Part shown: positions 1-8,842 of the stretch, one piece after another
Layout of the letters: each line of letters starts with the position of its first letter
Numbering within the stretch: position 1 is the stretch's first letter
Assembly (NCBI GenBank): GCA_947494975.1
Contig: CANLXA010000006.1
Location: forward strand, 1 to 56,281
Length of the DNA stretch: 56,281 bases
Direction: 5' to 3'
Source of the DNA: an uncultured Roseicyclus sp.
Lineage (GTDB): Bacteria; Pseudomonadota; Alphaproteobacteria; Rhodobacterales; Rhodobacteraceae
Translations under genes and position numbers: made by a program
The notes under the pieces: model-generated
Told to the model about the DNA's origin: nothing
The model's database searches: none
Seen by the model: only the letters and a program-made list of their open reading frames with translations

Positions 1-140
1 GGCTGCGGCTCCGGTTCGGGCTGTGGTTCCGGTTCGGGCTGTGGTTCCGGCTCGGGCTGCGGCTCCGGTTCGGGCTGCGGTTCCGGCTCGGGCTGCGGTT
101 CCGGTTCGGGCTGTGGCTCCGGCTGTGGCTCGGGTTGGGG
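1..140 (-). repeat. 18-bp coding tandem repeat (QPEPEP), left edge
   Basis: Roughly seven units of an 18-bp repeat encode the hexapeptide Gln-Pro-Glu-Pro-Glu-Pro on the minus strand, with synonymous variation (cag/caa, gag/gaa, ccg/cca). It continues at 55976-56281. The unit count across the contig ends cannot be fixed from this sequence, because such an array is where an assembly would break or collapse. Confidence 0.9.
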
Positions 141-896
141 TTGAGGTGCCGGCGCAGGGTCTTCAGGCGGCACGACCGGCCCCTGCTTGGCGCTTTGCTC
201 CGGCTCGCGCAGGCCAAGACCCACAAGAAGGGAGTCAAACGGTGACAAACCAGGCTCTAACTGCTGGTTAGAGCCTCGTGTAACAGGGTTTTCCACGTTT
301 TCTGCTGCGGCCTCTGCAACGCTCTGGGACAGCAATTTCGATGATTCAATCGGGCCGGGCGTATATTCGAGCAGCAGACTGTTCCAGGCTCGTCCATCAC
401 CACCACCGGCTTCGGGGTCGGCCTCTGGCTCGGTCTGTTCGGCCAGTTCGATATCGGCCTCGGTGTCGGGAATGACGTCGTCATGGACCTTGCCTTCAGC
501 GCGTGGCTGCGCATCTTCAGGGGCGCGGGTTTCTGCGCCATCGACCACTTTCGGATTGGGTTCCAATTGCCCGGTCTCGACCTTGGCATCCGGGCCCCGT
601 TCATGGCCGGCACGGGCGGCCAGGATCTGTTCAATGGCGGGATCAAGCCCCTCCAGGTCGGCATCCGGGTCATCTTCGACATAATCGGGATCTGCCCCCG
701 CGGCGTGTGCGCTGAGCGCCATGAAGGCGGCCACGCTGACCGTTACGCCCATTGCCGCTGCGAAATCCGCACGCCTGCGCGCGGCCAATACGTTGTCAGT
801 GGCTTGCATCCGGGCTTTTTCTTCGGATGGTCCCGCTTCGCTGTCCTGAGCAATGCCGTGCGGCATCTGTCCCTTGCTCGGCCAATTCCCGTCCAT
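1..896 (-). CDS. N-terminal part of giant proline-rich beta-helix surface protein (gene continues at 56281)
   Basis: This is the 5' part of a gene that runs off the left edge and resumes at the right edge of the window. The start ATG at 896 has a strong AGGAG site about 8 bases upstream. The first 40 residues are polar. A hydrophobic stretch at about residues 44-66, ending in an AHA-A motif, follows an RRR cluster and looks like a long-n-region signal peptide or membrane anchor. An acidic, probably disordered region follows to about residue 250, and then hexapeptide repeats (QPEPEP) begin and continue to the edge. No stop occurs in this frame. The first 23 bases repeat the last 23 bases of the window in the same codon phase, so I read this as one gene of a circular molecule. 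The protein is probably exported to the cell surface. The function of the N-terminal region is unknown. Confidence 0.8.
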   Translation of the reverse strand, partial: MDGNWPSKGQMPHGIAQDSEAGPSEEKARMQATDNVLAARRRADFAAAMGVTVSVAAFMALSAHAAGADPDYVEDDPDADLEGLDPAIEQILAARAGHERGPDAKVETGQLEPNPKVVDGAETRAPEDAQPRAEGKVHDDVIPDTEADIELAEQTEPEADPEAGGGDGRAWNSLLLEYTPGPIESSKLLSQSVAEAAAENVENPVTRGSNQQLEPGLSPFDSLLVGLGLREPEQSAKQGPVVPPEDPAPAPQPQPEPQPEPQPEPEPQPEPEPQPEPEPQPEPEPQPEPEPQPEPEPQ

Positions 897-991
897 TGTC
901 CGTTCTCCTCACGGCGCCTTGTTGGGCGGATCTGCGTTTTGAAAAACTACGCATTCCTCGCTCGTGGACCCGCGTGAGTGCACGCCGGGCC

Positions 992-1015
992 AACAGTTTG
1001 TTTACTGTTTGTCAA
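992..1015 (-). promoter_or_regulatory. Candidate promoter/operator of the surface-protein gene
   Basis: About 100 bases upstream of the start at 896, the minus strand carries a TTGACA hexamer (1015-1010). It directly abuts a perfect interrupted palindrome, AACAGT-TTGTTT-ACTGTT (992-1009). The layout suits a regulator binding over the spacer of a sigma-70 type promoter. No convincing -10 box was identified, so this is a weak call. Confidence 0.35.
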
Positions 1016-1306
1016 CTAATTCAGAGGTGAAAAATGGTCTGCTTTGAGGCGTCTTTGTGGCACGGCCCTGATGCTCGATGTTCTTATTGCCGATAACCCA
1101 TATGAGGCTTTTGGTGGGGTGGGAGGCGTTTTCAAAGATCGAGACCAGACTGGCTCAATTCTGCCGTTCAGCCAGGAGATGCTGGCAAGAATTAGCCGAA
1201 GCCCGTCCGTCGGGCACAAGATGTGGGTTGCAATTTGGCTGAATTGTGCGTGGGCAATGTCGCAAGCGGGTCGTGCATCACCCCAATTGCGGACCATCCG
1301 TCAGAA

Positions 1307-1320
1307 TTTCGCATGCGAAA
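1307..1320. promoter_or_regulatory. parS-like palindrome, copy 1
   Basis: This is a perfect 14-bp palindrome, TTTCGCATGCGAAA, in non-coding DNA. The same 14-mer occurs at 49773 and 53145, both near repA/parAB. On the closed circle this copy lies about 4.4 kb beyond the copy next to parB. The sequence resembles GTTTC...GAAAC-type ParB sites. Confidence 0.65.
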
Positions 1321-1392
1321 AGCGCGGTGAGCGTACACGTGGTGAGGGTAATGTCTTTGACGCGCCGCGGCGGATCAGCAGTCCTGGGCTTT

Positions 1393-2253
1393 TCAGCCTT
1401 CGCCGTAATCTGCTGCGTAGGTCCCGTTGTCGGTATTGGCGAAATGGCACTGGTTAAGAACCACGCCCAACATGTTGGTCTGTTCCGCGATTTCGCGCTC
1501 GCAATGGTCGATCTGGGCCACGGTGGTCGTTTCGGCCTTGGCCACCAGAAGCGCACAATCGACATCCTTGATGAAGGCGCGTGTGTCATCGCCCAGAAGC
1601 AAGGGGGGCAGGTCGAATATCATGACGTTGGGGGCATGGGCCGCCTCGATCTCGGATAAGCGTTCGTGGGTTCTACGGCTCAGGATCGTGGCCGTCGGGT
1701 CTGGCGCGGGGTGTTTGGCTGCGCAGATGGCGACATTGCCGCGCACGCCGACAGCCTGGTCGGTGAAGCGAATTTGTCCGGCCAACATCTCGGTGATGTC
1801 GTATTCGGGCGCAAACCCCAAGGCGTTGGCGATATTGGGCACACGCAGATCAAATTCCATCAGTACAGCACGCAAATCGCTTTGACGGGTGAACCCGAGC
1901 GCAAGATTGCAGGCTAACGTGGTTTTGCCGCAGGCCGCCGTGGGCGAGGTCACGGCCAGCCTCCGCCACCCGTTTTTCTGCATGATGAGTTGAATCTTGG
2001 TACGCAGCACGTCGAAGGGGGTCGCGCGGCGGTCAGCCTGCATGCTGAGGATGTGTTTATGGGCAAGACCATCCAAATCGGGTGAGAAGGGGGGTATGCT
2101 GTCCCAGCCTTCATCTTCAGCGGGCTTGGCGTGTGACGAGGGAGCGCCGCTATCGACAAGGGTTTTGTCTAATATAAGCGTCTGGGCGCTGCTCTCCGGG
2201 GAGATGTCGCGCTGCTCACGCGCTTTGGCCAATGCCTTTTGCAGTTTTTCCAT
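1393..2253 (-). CDS. Exopolysaccharide tyrosine autokinase (CpsD/BY-kinase type)
   Basis: This cytoplasmic ATPase partners the Wzz-type protein encoded just upstream and controls exopolysaccharide polymer length and export. The 286-residue protein has the P-loop ending in CGKTT (residues 108-112, Lys110), a Walker A' segment MEFDLRVP (about 132-139) and a Walker B-like IFDLPP. All are typical of bacterial tyrosine kinases of the ParA-like fold. The tail is short, with only two tyrosines near the end (Tyr279 and Tyr283), so the usual C-terminal tyrosine cluster is minimal. The start ATG is 27 bases past the wzz stop, in the order ATPase-wzz-kinase. It matches the tyrosine-kinase subfamily found at PEP-CTERM/exosortase loci. 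Confidence is high for the family and moderate for kinase activity. Confidence 0.9.
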   Translation of the reverse strand: MEKLQKALAKAREQRDISPESSAQTLILDKTLVDSGAPSSHAKPAEDEGWDSIPPFSPDLDGLAHKHILSMQADRRATPFDVLRTKIQLIMQKNGWRRLAVTSPTAACGKTTLACNLALGFTRQSDLRAVLMEFDLRVPNIANALGFAPEYDITEMLAGQIRFTDQAVGVRGNVAICAAKHPAPDPTATILSRRTHERLSEIEAAHAPNVMIFDLPPLLLGDDTRAFIKDVDCALLVAKAETTTVAQIDHCEREIAEQTNMLGVVLNQCHFANTDNGTYAADYGEG

Positions 2254-2280
2254 CGCAACTCTACTCGCCCTACAAAATCT

Positions 2281-3843
2281 TTACAGATTGCGGATTCGGT
2301 CGAAGACTCGATCAGCCAGCTGATCGAGGGGCATGTAATAGGTATCGACGCCCCATAGAATGGCCGGGATCCCCACGACAACCACCGCATAAGACGCCAG
2401 CCGGAATAATCGTCGCCATAGCCGACGGGCTTGGGTTTCGATGAAGGGGATGGTCGCCAAGGGTTGTATCCCAAGGGCATTTTGGATTTCCGCGGGGCGG
2501 CGGACCGATCGATTCAGTAACTCCAATAGCAAAAACAGCCCGACCGCCAGCCCTATGCCTGCAGCCGCGCCCATAATGGCGATCTGGGTCCGATCACCAT
2601 TCGCGGGTGTGCGGGGCACGCTGGCCGATTCAATGATCGAGATCCGTTGCCCCCGGGCGGTCAGTTCGATCCTCTCGCCGGTGCTGGCCTCGGCCAGACG
2701 GGCGATGGCGTTGTCATATTGAGCGCGGATGTTGTCGTAGTCGCGCTGCAGGCTGGACAGCGTGATCGCATTAAGCGGCGTGCGGGCAATTGCATCTTCA
2801 AGCTCCAGAAGCTCTGTTCCGGCTGTTGTGATCAGCTCCTCCAGGCTCGCGACCTGGGTGTCGATCTGCGACAGTTGCAGGTTGAGGATGGCTTCGGCTT
2901 CGGAAATGGCTTCGACCGGCGTGCCCTCGTCTTCAGGCGCCGAGTCCCCCCCAGCAGTTGCGGCCACTTGCTCGCGCAGGATCTCGATCCGGCGCACGAG
3001 GCCCTGCACCTGCGGGCTGGTTTCTGAAAAGATCGTGCGAGCTTGCGAAAGTTCGGCCTGAAGCTGTGCAAGCTGCTGTTGCTCGGCAGTCAAAACGGGG
3101 GCGGAAGGTGCACTGACCCGACCGGTGCTGTCGAATATGTCCATCAGGCGGTTGCGCTGATCGATAAGAGCCACCCGCTCGCGCTCGGCTGTAGCGATAC
3201 GTTCTTGCAGCAGGGACTGACGATTGAGCCGGAAATCCTGCTCGGAGGGCAGGGCATCTGCATTTTGGATCTGGAACTGGTTGATCTGCGCACCCTGGAG
3301 ATCCAACTCGACCGACAGCCGTTCAACCTCTTGCTCGAAGAACTGCATTGTATCTTCAGCCCGTCCAGTGCGCAGCTCGACATTGGCGTTGATGATCCGC
3401 GTCACGTAGTCGTTGACGACATTTGCCGCGATCTGCCCCGTTCGGGCGGAAAAGGACACGGTTACGACAACCGGCTGTCCGCGCCCGCCCCGGCTGTCGA
3501 TCCCCGTGGCTTGCCGCATGTTGTTCACGACAGTGTCCGGCGAGCTGTCGGGCAAGCGCTCGAAGACGTCCAGATCATTGGCGATGTCGAGCAGGTTGGC
3601 ACGCGTCAGCAGGCGCTGGCGAATGATCTCGATGGTCTGGTTGGGATCGAGATTCACGGTGGCTGCTGCCAGACCGCCTGGTATCTGCGGCTCTTCTATC
3701 AGCAATCTGGCTTCGGCTTCGAACGTGACTGGCGCTCGAAGCGCCAAGACTGCGCCGACGGCGGAGCACAGAATGAAGATTGCCATCATCGCGGGCAGGC
3801 GACGCAGGAATATTTTCCAGTAGAAAGCCAGGTCCGGCATCAT
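2281..3843 (-). CDS. Wzz/GumC-type polysaccharide chain-length determinant
   Basis: This inner-membrane co-polymerase sets exopolysaccharide chain length and activates the adjacent tyrosine kinase. The 520-residue protein has a first membrane segment at about residues 15-35. A long periplasmic region follows, including a predicted coiled coil (about 160-350, rich in Gln, Glu, Arg and Leu). It is followed by a proline motif (SVPRTPAN) and a second membrane segment (about 425-445). A third hydrophobic stretch near residues 480-500 and a short tail are additional to the simplest Wzz plan. No kinase domain is fused; the kinase is separate downstream. The start overlaps the upstream ATPase stop (ATGATG over TGA), indicating translational coupling. 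A second ATG lies one codon on. Confidence 0.92.
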   Translation of the reverse strand: MMPDLAFYWKIFLRRLPAMMAIFILCSAVGAVLALRAPVTFEAEARLLIEEPQIPGGLAAATVNLDPNQTIEIIRQRLLTRANLLDIANDLDVFERLPDSSPDTVVNNMRQATGIDSRGGRGQPVVVTVSFSARTGQIAANVVNDYVTRIINANVELRTGRAEDTMQFFEQEVERLSVELDLQGAQINQFQIQNADALPSEQDFRLNRQSLLQERIATAERERVALIDQRNRLMDIFDSTGRVSAPSAPVLTAEQQQLAQLQAELSQARTIFSETSPQVQGLVRRIEILREQVAATAGGDSAPEDEGTPVEAISEAEAILNLQLSQIDTQVASLEELITTAGTELLELEDAIARTPLNAITLSSLQRDYDNIRAQYDNAIARLAEASTGERIELTARGQRISIIESASVPRTPANGDRTQIAIMGAAAGIGLAVGLFLLLELLNRSVRRPAEIQNALGIQPLATIPFIETQARRLWRRLFRLASYAVVVVGIPAILWGVDTYYMPLDQLADRVFDRIRNL

Positions 3844-4925
3844 TCCGCGGCATCTCGAGAGTTGAAGTCGGGCAGGGGGACGGGCTCCACCGTTTCGAGG
3901 AAGAGATTGTCCTGAAACACTTCGCAGACAACGACTTCGTCGATGATGGGAAAATCGGAACTGGCGGCATAGACCATCGCGAAATCAGCAAACTTGTTCA
4001 CCAGGCGCGGCACGCCGCCGCTGCGTTTGTGAATAAGCGCGATCGCGCCATCATTGAATTCCTGCCCCGTGCCCCCGGCGTGGATCAGGCGATGGCGCAT
4101 ATAGGCTTTTGTCGTTTCGAGGTCCATTGCGGACAGGTGGAAGCTTGCCGTGACCCGCTGCGCGAACTGGCGCAGGCCGGGGCGTGTGATCATTTCGCGT
4201 AACTCGGGTTGCCCGACGAGGATGAGCTGCAGCAACTCATCCTTGCCAGCGTTGATGTTGGTCAACATCCTCAGCTCTTCGAGTCCCTCGACCGAGATGT
4301 TCTGGGCTTCGTCGATGATCAGCACGACGTGCCGACCCAGACTGTATTGCTCGATCAGAAATGCCTGCAACGCCTGATGGCTGGCCACGTAATCGGAGCC
4401 GTCCGGCACATCCACATCCAGCGCGCCGAGGGCCCAGTGCAGCAGGTCGCCGCGCCCGCCCTGGGCGTTCGAAATCAGGCCGACCAGCGTGGTATCATCG
4501 AAATTTCGCAAAAGGTACTGGACCAGGGTGGTCTTGCCGGCTCCGACTTCGCCGGTGATCACGGTGATGGGCGCCCGGGCGACGACACCATATTCCAGCA
4601 CGGCGAAGGCGCGGGCATGGGCCGGGGTCCAATAGAGGAAGTCGGGATCGGGCAGCAACGTGAAAGGCCGCTCATTCAGACCGAAGCATTTTGCAAAGTA
4701 TTCGGCGTTGGGCATCGGGCTCTTCTTTGGCGACAGCGCGGATAGCGGTAGGGCGGGCAGCGCCCGCTTTTTATCGGATATGCTCTGCATATAGGAAGAT
4801 TGCGACGCGCTTGCACGTTCTATTGTCGGTCGTGTGCTGTGGCGTCGGTACCGGTGGGAGATGAAGATCGGTGTCTTCTGGCCGGGGCCGTCTTCTGATC
4901 TCAGATAGTGTACACGCGAAGTCAT
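3840..4925 (-). CDS. ExeA/GspA-like AAA ATPase of the exosortase-associated EPS locus
   Basis: This AAA ATPase resembles the putative secretion ATPases found next to Wzz and tyrosine kinase genes in PEP-CTERM loci. The conserved domain begins with YFAKCFGLNERPF, followed by Walker A GEVGAGKTT (about residues 125-133 from the chosen start) and Walker B VVLIIDEAQN. A sensor region and a C-terminal AAA lid follow. I chose the ATG at 4925 because AGGGAG lies about 6 bases upstream. This gives a 70-residue N-terminal extension that lacks family resemblance. The alternative ATG at 4713-4715 starts right at the conserved domain, giving 291 residues, with a weaker AAGAAGAG site. The stop overlaps the wzz start. 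The precise role is unknown; it may energise export or assembly. Confidence 0.85.
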   Translation of the reverse strand: MTSRVHYLRSEDGPGQKTPIFISHRYRRHSTRPTIERASASQSSYMQSISDKKRALPALPLSALSPKKSPMPNAEYFAKCFGLNERPFTLLPDPDFLYWTPAHARAFAVLEYGVVARAPITVITGEVGAGKTTLVQYLLRNFDDTTLVGLISNAQGGRGDLLHWALGALDVDVPDGSDYVASHQALQAFLIEQYSLGRHVVLIIDEAQNISVEGLEELRMLTNINAGKDELLQLILVGQPELREMITRPGLRQFAQRVTASFHLSAMDLETTKAYMRHRLIHAGGTGQEFNDGAIALIHKRSGGVPRLVNKFADFAMVYAASSDFPIIDEVVVCEVFQDNLFLETVEPVPLPDFNSRDAAE

Positions 4926-5336
4926 GGCTCGCTCCCTGATCGTTCGATTCGCCGTTGCGGACCAAATTGTTGCTCTCAGGCAGACAGTTTTCTTCGAGAC
5001 ATGGGCACTGTTTAGGCAGGCGCGTGGCACAGGGGGTATTTCTGCGCCAGTGAGAAGAACCCCAAGTTCAGCAAGATAAGGTCAAAAATAGGTTAAAATA
5101 TTGTTACTATTTACTTTTTCTGTAAATTTCCGGATCAGAGTCTGAGTTTAATAAATTTTTCACGGGACTCCGGCAGCACGATGGCTTATCCCCAAGTGTA
5201 TAGCTGACTGGGGAACAAACAGCCCACCATTACATGATTATTCGGCCTTGATGGTCGGTGAGACGAAGTACTTCTGACCACTGACTGCAAATATTAAAGA
5301 AAATTATCTTCGATTTTACGAAGGGTTATCTAGTAA
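4926..5336. promoter_or_regulatory. AT-rich divergent intergenic region
   Basis: About 410 bases separate the leftward ATPase-wzz-kinase operon from the rightward exoY-like operon. The segment at about 5080-5160 is unusually AT-rich for this molecule (runs such as TTACTTTTTC and TTTAATAAATTTTT). Promoters for both operons are expected here, but I could not assign clear -35/-10 pairs. No coding frame is convincing. Confidence 0.5.
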
Positions 5337-6116
5337 ATGTCGCTTTTGGACCATGATTTTAAGCCTCGCCCCCGTGCCCTGAGGAGACCGTTCAGAGCCA
5401 TACGAAGCGCCGAACCGATCCCATCACCTCGCCGTCCTTTTGCCACCGCCCAGATCGTCGCGTTCCCGCAGCCCGTCAAGGTGTCTGTGCAACGCTCCGA
5501 AGTGAACCAGAACGGCTACACCATGCTTGGCAAACGTCTGTTCGATATTCTGGTTGTGCTTGTGGCGCTGCCGATCTGGCTGCCGGTCATCGCGATCGCC
5601 GCACTGTTCGTGGCCATGGATGGCCACAATCCGTTTTATACACAGGAACGGGTTGGCCGCGGCGGGCGGATCTTCAAGATGCTCAAGCTGCGCTCCATGG
5701 TGCAAGATGCGGACGCCCTGTTGGAAGCTCATCTGCGGACCAACCCCGAGGCGCGCGCCGAGTGGGATGCCACCCAGAAGCTGAAGAACGATCCGCGCAT
5801 CACCTTTGTGGGTCGGTTCATCCGCAAGGCGTCGGTCGACGAGCTGCCGCAGCTTTTCAACGTTCTGTTAGGTGATATGAGCCTGGTCGGTCCACGTCCG
5901 TTCATGACAAGCCAGACCGAGCTTTATCATGGTGACAACTATTATGATCTGCGCCCTGGTCTGACCGGGTTCTGGCAGGTGTCTGACCGCAACGAATGCA
6001 CCTTCAAGCAGCGTGTCGATTTTGATGATGCGTATTGCCGTGAGACGTCTCTGGGTACCGACCTCCGCGTATTGGCCAGAACCGTTGGTGTCGTGCTGCG
6101 CGGCACCGGATACTGA
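5337..6116 (+). CDS. Undecaprenyl-phosphate sugar-1-phosphate transferase (ExoY/WbaP family)
   Basis: This enzyme starts repeat-unit assembly by moving a hexose-1-phosphate from a UDP-sugar to undecaprenyl phosphate at the inner membrane. In the 259-residue protein, about 60 polar residues precede one membrane hairpin (about residues 63-92, starting [10 protein letters not shown]). The signature segments of the family then follow: [42 protein letters not shown] and [11 protein letters not shown]. The length fits the short ExoY form rather than the long multi-pass WbaP form. The start ATG follows an AAGGG site. It is the first gene of a rightward run with the TPR, export and barrel genes, which fits a role as committing step for the locus. 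Confidence 0.95.
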   Translation: MSLLDHDFKPRPRALRRPFRAIRSAEPIPSPRRPFATAQIVAFPQPVKVSVQRSEVNQNGYTMLGKRLFDILVVLVALPIWLPVIAIAALFVAMDGHNPFYTQERVGRGGRIFKMLKLRSMVQDADALLEAHLRTNPEARAEWDATQKLKNDPRITFVGRFIRKASVDELPQLFNVLLGDMSLVGPRPFMTSQTELYHGDNYYDLRPGLTGFWQVSDRNECTFKQRVDFDDAYCRETSLGTDLRVLARTVGVVLRGTGY

Positions 6117-6152
6117 AGCCGGACGACCTGACGCATCATTGGCGATGACTTA

Positions 6153-6191
6153 TTTTTGTCCACATGCCGTGCCATGGCGTATGGACAAAAA
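6153..6191. repeat. 39-bp imperfect inverted repeat between exoY-like and TPR genes
   Basis: TTTTTGTCCA (6153-6162) pairs with TGGACAAAAA (6182-6191). After one mismatch, five more pairs, including one G-T, close a 7-base loop. The T-run is on the 5' side and the A-run on the 3' side. That is the wrong polarity for an intrinsic terminator on either strand, so an operator or an mRNA hairpin is more likely. Confidence 0.55.
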
Positions 6192-6254
6192 CATGTGCAG
6201 AGACCGAAACTGTGTCCGGCACCCCGAATGACTCGCATAATCTTTTAGGTCCCA

Positions 6255-8714
6255 ATGTCCCAGAAGCCCTTCGTGAAAACGCTCCTTGCCATTCTTCTGA
6301 TCGGAGTTCTGGCGGCCTGCCAATCCTCCGAAGACCGTGCCGAGGAGCATTATCAGAATGCCCTGCGCCTCATCGAGGAAGGCGATCTGGATCGTGCCAG
6401 CGTCGAATTCCGCAACGTGTTTGAGAACAACGGCCAACACCGCGAAGCGCGCAGCGCCTATGCGGAACTCTTGCGCGACATTGATGATATCCAAGGCTCT
6501 TACGGCCAGTACCTGCGTCTGGTCGAGCAATATCCCGACGATCTGGAAGGGCGAGTCGCCCTGACGCAGATGGCCATCGATCTGCAGCAATGGGACGAGG
6601 CGCGGCGCCATGGCCGCGAGGCGATCGAGATCGCGCCGGATCAACTGGACGTTCGGATCATTGCCGCCAATCTCGATTATGCCCAAGCGGTGGAAGATGA
6701 GGATGAACCGGCGCGGCGCGCAGCCTTTGACAGCGCGACGGGGCTTCTGGATGAGGCCCCCGACAACCTGTCGTTGCGGCGCATTCTGGTCGATGGCGCG
6801 TTGCGCGACGGCGATCAGGAAGAGGCGCTGGCCCAGGTCGAGATCGCGCTCCAAATCGCGCCGGATCTGCGCCAACTCTACAATTCCAAGCTCAGCCTCT
6901 TGGCGATGATGGAACGCGACTCTGAGATCGAAGAGCTGCTGCACGAGATGGTCGAACGCTTCCCGGGCGATGATGATCTGACCGCGACGCTTCTGCGCTT
7001 CTTCATTTCGCGCGGGGATGTGGAGGCGGCCCGGACCTTTCTGACCGACACGGTCGAGACAACAGAAGATGACACGCAGCGCCGCGAAGCCCGTGGCGCG
7101 CTGGTGCAACTGGCGTTGCAGACCGGTGGGGCTGACGCGGCTCTGGAAGAAATTGACGCTATTCTGGCCGATGGCGGTGAGCCTCTGGTCTTTGGCGCCT
7201 TGCGCGCCGGTATCGTTTTCGAAACCGGCCAGGAGGAGGAGGCGATCGCCGCCCTGGAAGCGCTTCTGGATGGGGTTGAGCCCAGTGAAGAAATCGGCCT
7301 TGCCCAGGTCGCTCTGGCGCAGATGCTGATGCAGACCGGCAATGTCGTCGGGGCCCGTGCGTTGGTGGAAGAAGTGCTGGCCGCCGATGCGTCGCAGCCC
7401 GATGCCCTGAAGATGAAGGCCGCCTGGCTAATCGAAGACGACGAGACAGCAGAAGCCATCGCCCTTCTGCGCACCGCGCTGGAAGCTGATCCCAATGATG
7501 TTCAAGCACTGACGCTGTCGGCCAGAGCCCATTCCCGCAACGGGGATCGAAGCCTGGCGCTGGATTTTCTGGCGCTGGCGGTAGAGGCATCGAATTCGGC
7601 TCCTGAGCCGACCGTGCAATATGCCAGAGAATTGATAGCCGATGAGCGCTACCGCGCGGCCGAGGAAATCCTGATCGCGGCGCTCCGGGTGGCCCCGGGA
7701 GAGCCAAGCCTTCTGGTCTCGCTTGGAGAGCTTTACATCCTAACTGAGGATTGGTCGCGCGCCGAAGGGGTCGAGGATGCGATGCGCAACATCGGCACCG
7801 AAGAGGCGATTTCGGTTGCGGAACGGATGTTGGTGGCCCGCCTGGCCTCCCGCGGGCAGATGGAAGATGCCATCGCCCTTCTTGAAGAATTGGCCAGCGA
7901 AGGCGAGGGCGATGATCTGGTGGCCAATGTGGCCGTGGTCCGCGCGCGCTTGGCCAATGGTCAGGGCGAAGAGGCCCTGGCCTTTGCGCAAAGTGCTCTG
8001 GCAGAAGACCCCGACAACCTCGTTTTGCAATATACGCTGGCGGCCACCTATAGCGCCGTAGGCCAATATGAAGAGGCCGAGACAAGCTATCGCGCCATCC
8101 TTGAGGCGCGGCCGGAGCTGGAACAGGCTTGGGTCAACCTGGTCCGCATCTTGTATGCACAAGGTGAAATCGACCGCGCCGAGGCGGCCTTGGCCGAGGG
8201 CCTTGAGGTTCTACCCGAAGGGCTGGAGCTGCTCTGGGCGCAGGCCGGGTTCCTGGAGCGTCGGAACGATTTCGAAGGGGCTATCGCGATCTATGAACAG
8301 ATGTATGAGCGCGCGCCCAATGCGCCAGTGATTGCCAACAACCTGGCCAGCTTGATCTCGACCTATCGCGATGATGAGGAAAGCCTTGACCGGGCCTATA
8401 CGGTGGCGCGCCGCCTGCGTGGATCCGATTTTGCGCCGTTTCAGGACACCTATGGCTGGATCGCCTATCGTCGCGGTGATTACGAGGAGGCGCTGGAGCA
8501 CCTTGAACCGGCCGCCGAGGCCTTGGCCGACAATCCGCTTGCACAATACCATCTTGGCATGACCTACATCGCCGTCGGGCGGACTGACGATGCGCTTGTC
8601 AGCCTGACCCGCGCCATCGAACTGGCCGACCCGGAGGATCCACGGGAGCAGTTCCGGATTGCCGCCGAAGAAATCGCACGGATCGAAGCGGAAGCCGCCG
8701 AGAGCAGTGAGTAG
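6255..8714 (+). CDS. TPR-repeat lipoprotein of exosortase/EPS locus (PrsT-like)
   Basis: This large tetratricopeptide lipoprotein is predicted to sit in the periplasm, anchored by its acylated Cys22 (lipobox LAAC after a 20-residue hydrophobic signal). The rest of the 819 residues is almost entirely 34-residue helical repeats with frequent A..Y and P.. positions (for example EEHYQNALRLIEEGDLDRAS and QYTLAATYSAVGQYEEAE). It fits the TPR lipoprotein family found at PEP-CTERM/exosortase EPS loci, which probably scaffolds the secretion machinery. It is very acidic (Glu/Asp-rich). It lies between the initiating transferase and the export genes on the same strand. A weak AGG precedes the ATG. Confidence is high for fold and location; the partner is inferred. 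Confidence 0.9.
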   Translation: MSQKPFVKTLLAILLIGVLAACQSSEDRAEEHYQNALRLIEEGDLDRASVEFRNVFENNGQHREARSAYAELLRDIDDIQGSYGQYLRLVEQYPDDLEGRVALTQMAIDLQQWDEARRHGREAIEIAPDQLDVRIIAANLDYAQAVEDEDEPARRAAFDSATGLLDEAPDNLSLRRILVDGALRDGDQEEALAQVEIALQIAPDLRQLYNSKLSLLAMMERDSEIEELLHEMVERFPGDDDLTATLLRFFISRGDVEAARTFLTDTVETTEDDTQRREARGALVQLALQTGGADAALEEIDAILADGGEPLVFGALRAGIVFETGQEEEAIAALEALLDGVEPSEEIGLAQVALAQMLMQTGNVVGARALVEEVLAADASQPDALKMKAAWLIEDDETAEAIALLRTALEADPNDVQALTLSARAHSRNGDRSLALDFLALAVEASNSAPEPTVQYARELIADERYRAAEEILIAALRVAPGEPSLLVSLGELYILTEDWSRAEGVEDAMRNIGTEEAISVAERMLVARLASRGQMEDAIALLEELASEGEGDDLVANVAVVRARLANGQGEEALAFAQSALAEDPDNLVLQYTLAATYSAVGQYEEAETSYRAILEARPELEQAWVNLVRILYAQGEIDRAEAALAEGLEVLPEGLELLWAQAGFLERRNDFEGAIAIYEQMYERAPNAPVIANNLASLISTYRDDEESLDRAYTVARRLRGSDFAPFQDTYGWIAYRRGDYEEALEHLEPAAEALADNPLAQYHLGMTYIAVGRTDDALVSLTRAIELADPEDPREQFRIAAEEIARIEAEAAESSE

Positions 8715-8842
8715 GGGGCCGCGCGCCCTGTGACGTCTGGGCGACAAAGCCCGGAAATTACTCACAGGTTGGGCCGGAGTGGCTTTCTTTGTGACCTGAT
8801 CTCGGGGCATAGAGTGGTGAGCTAAGCTTAAGGTAGACAGAT

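Larger units (their letters stand above)
897..1392. other. Gene-free stretch between surface-protein start and tyrosine-kinase stop
   Basis: About 500 bases hold the promoter/operator candidate at 992-1015 and the parS-like palindrome at 1307-1320. The open frames here (for example 1016-1297 minus and 1044-1457 plus) lack ribosome binding sites and recognisable domains, so I do not call a gene. Confidence 0.5.

Noticed and set aside
23-271. Plus-strand ORF rich in Val, Pro and Ala repeats at the left edge
   Set aside because: It is the antisense reading of the QPEPEP repeat; the minus-strand frame has a real start and continues into a recognisable protein.
1016-1457. Overlapping small ORFs on both strands, considered as a transposase remnant
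   Set aside because: No ribosome site, no recognisable transposase motifs and no terminal repeats.
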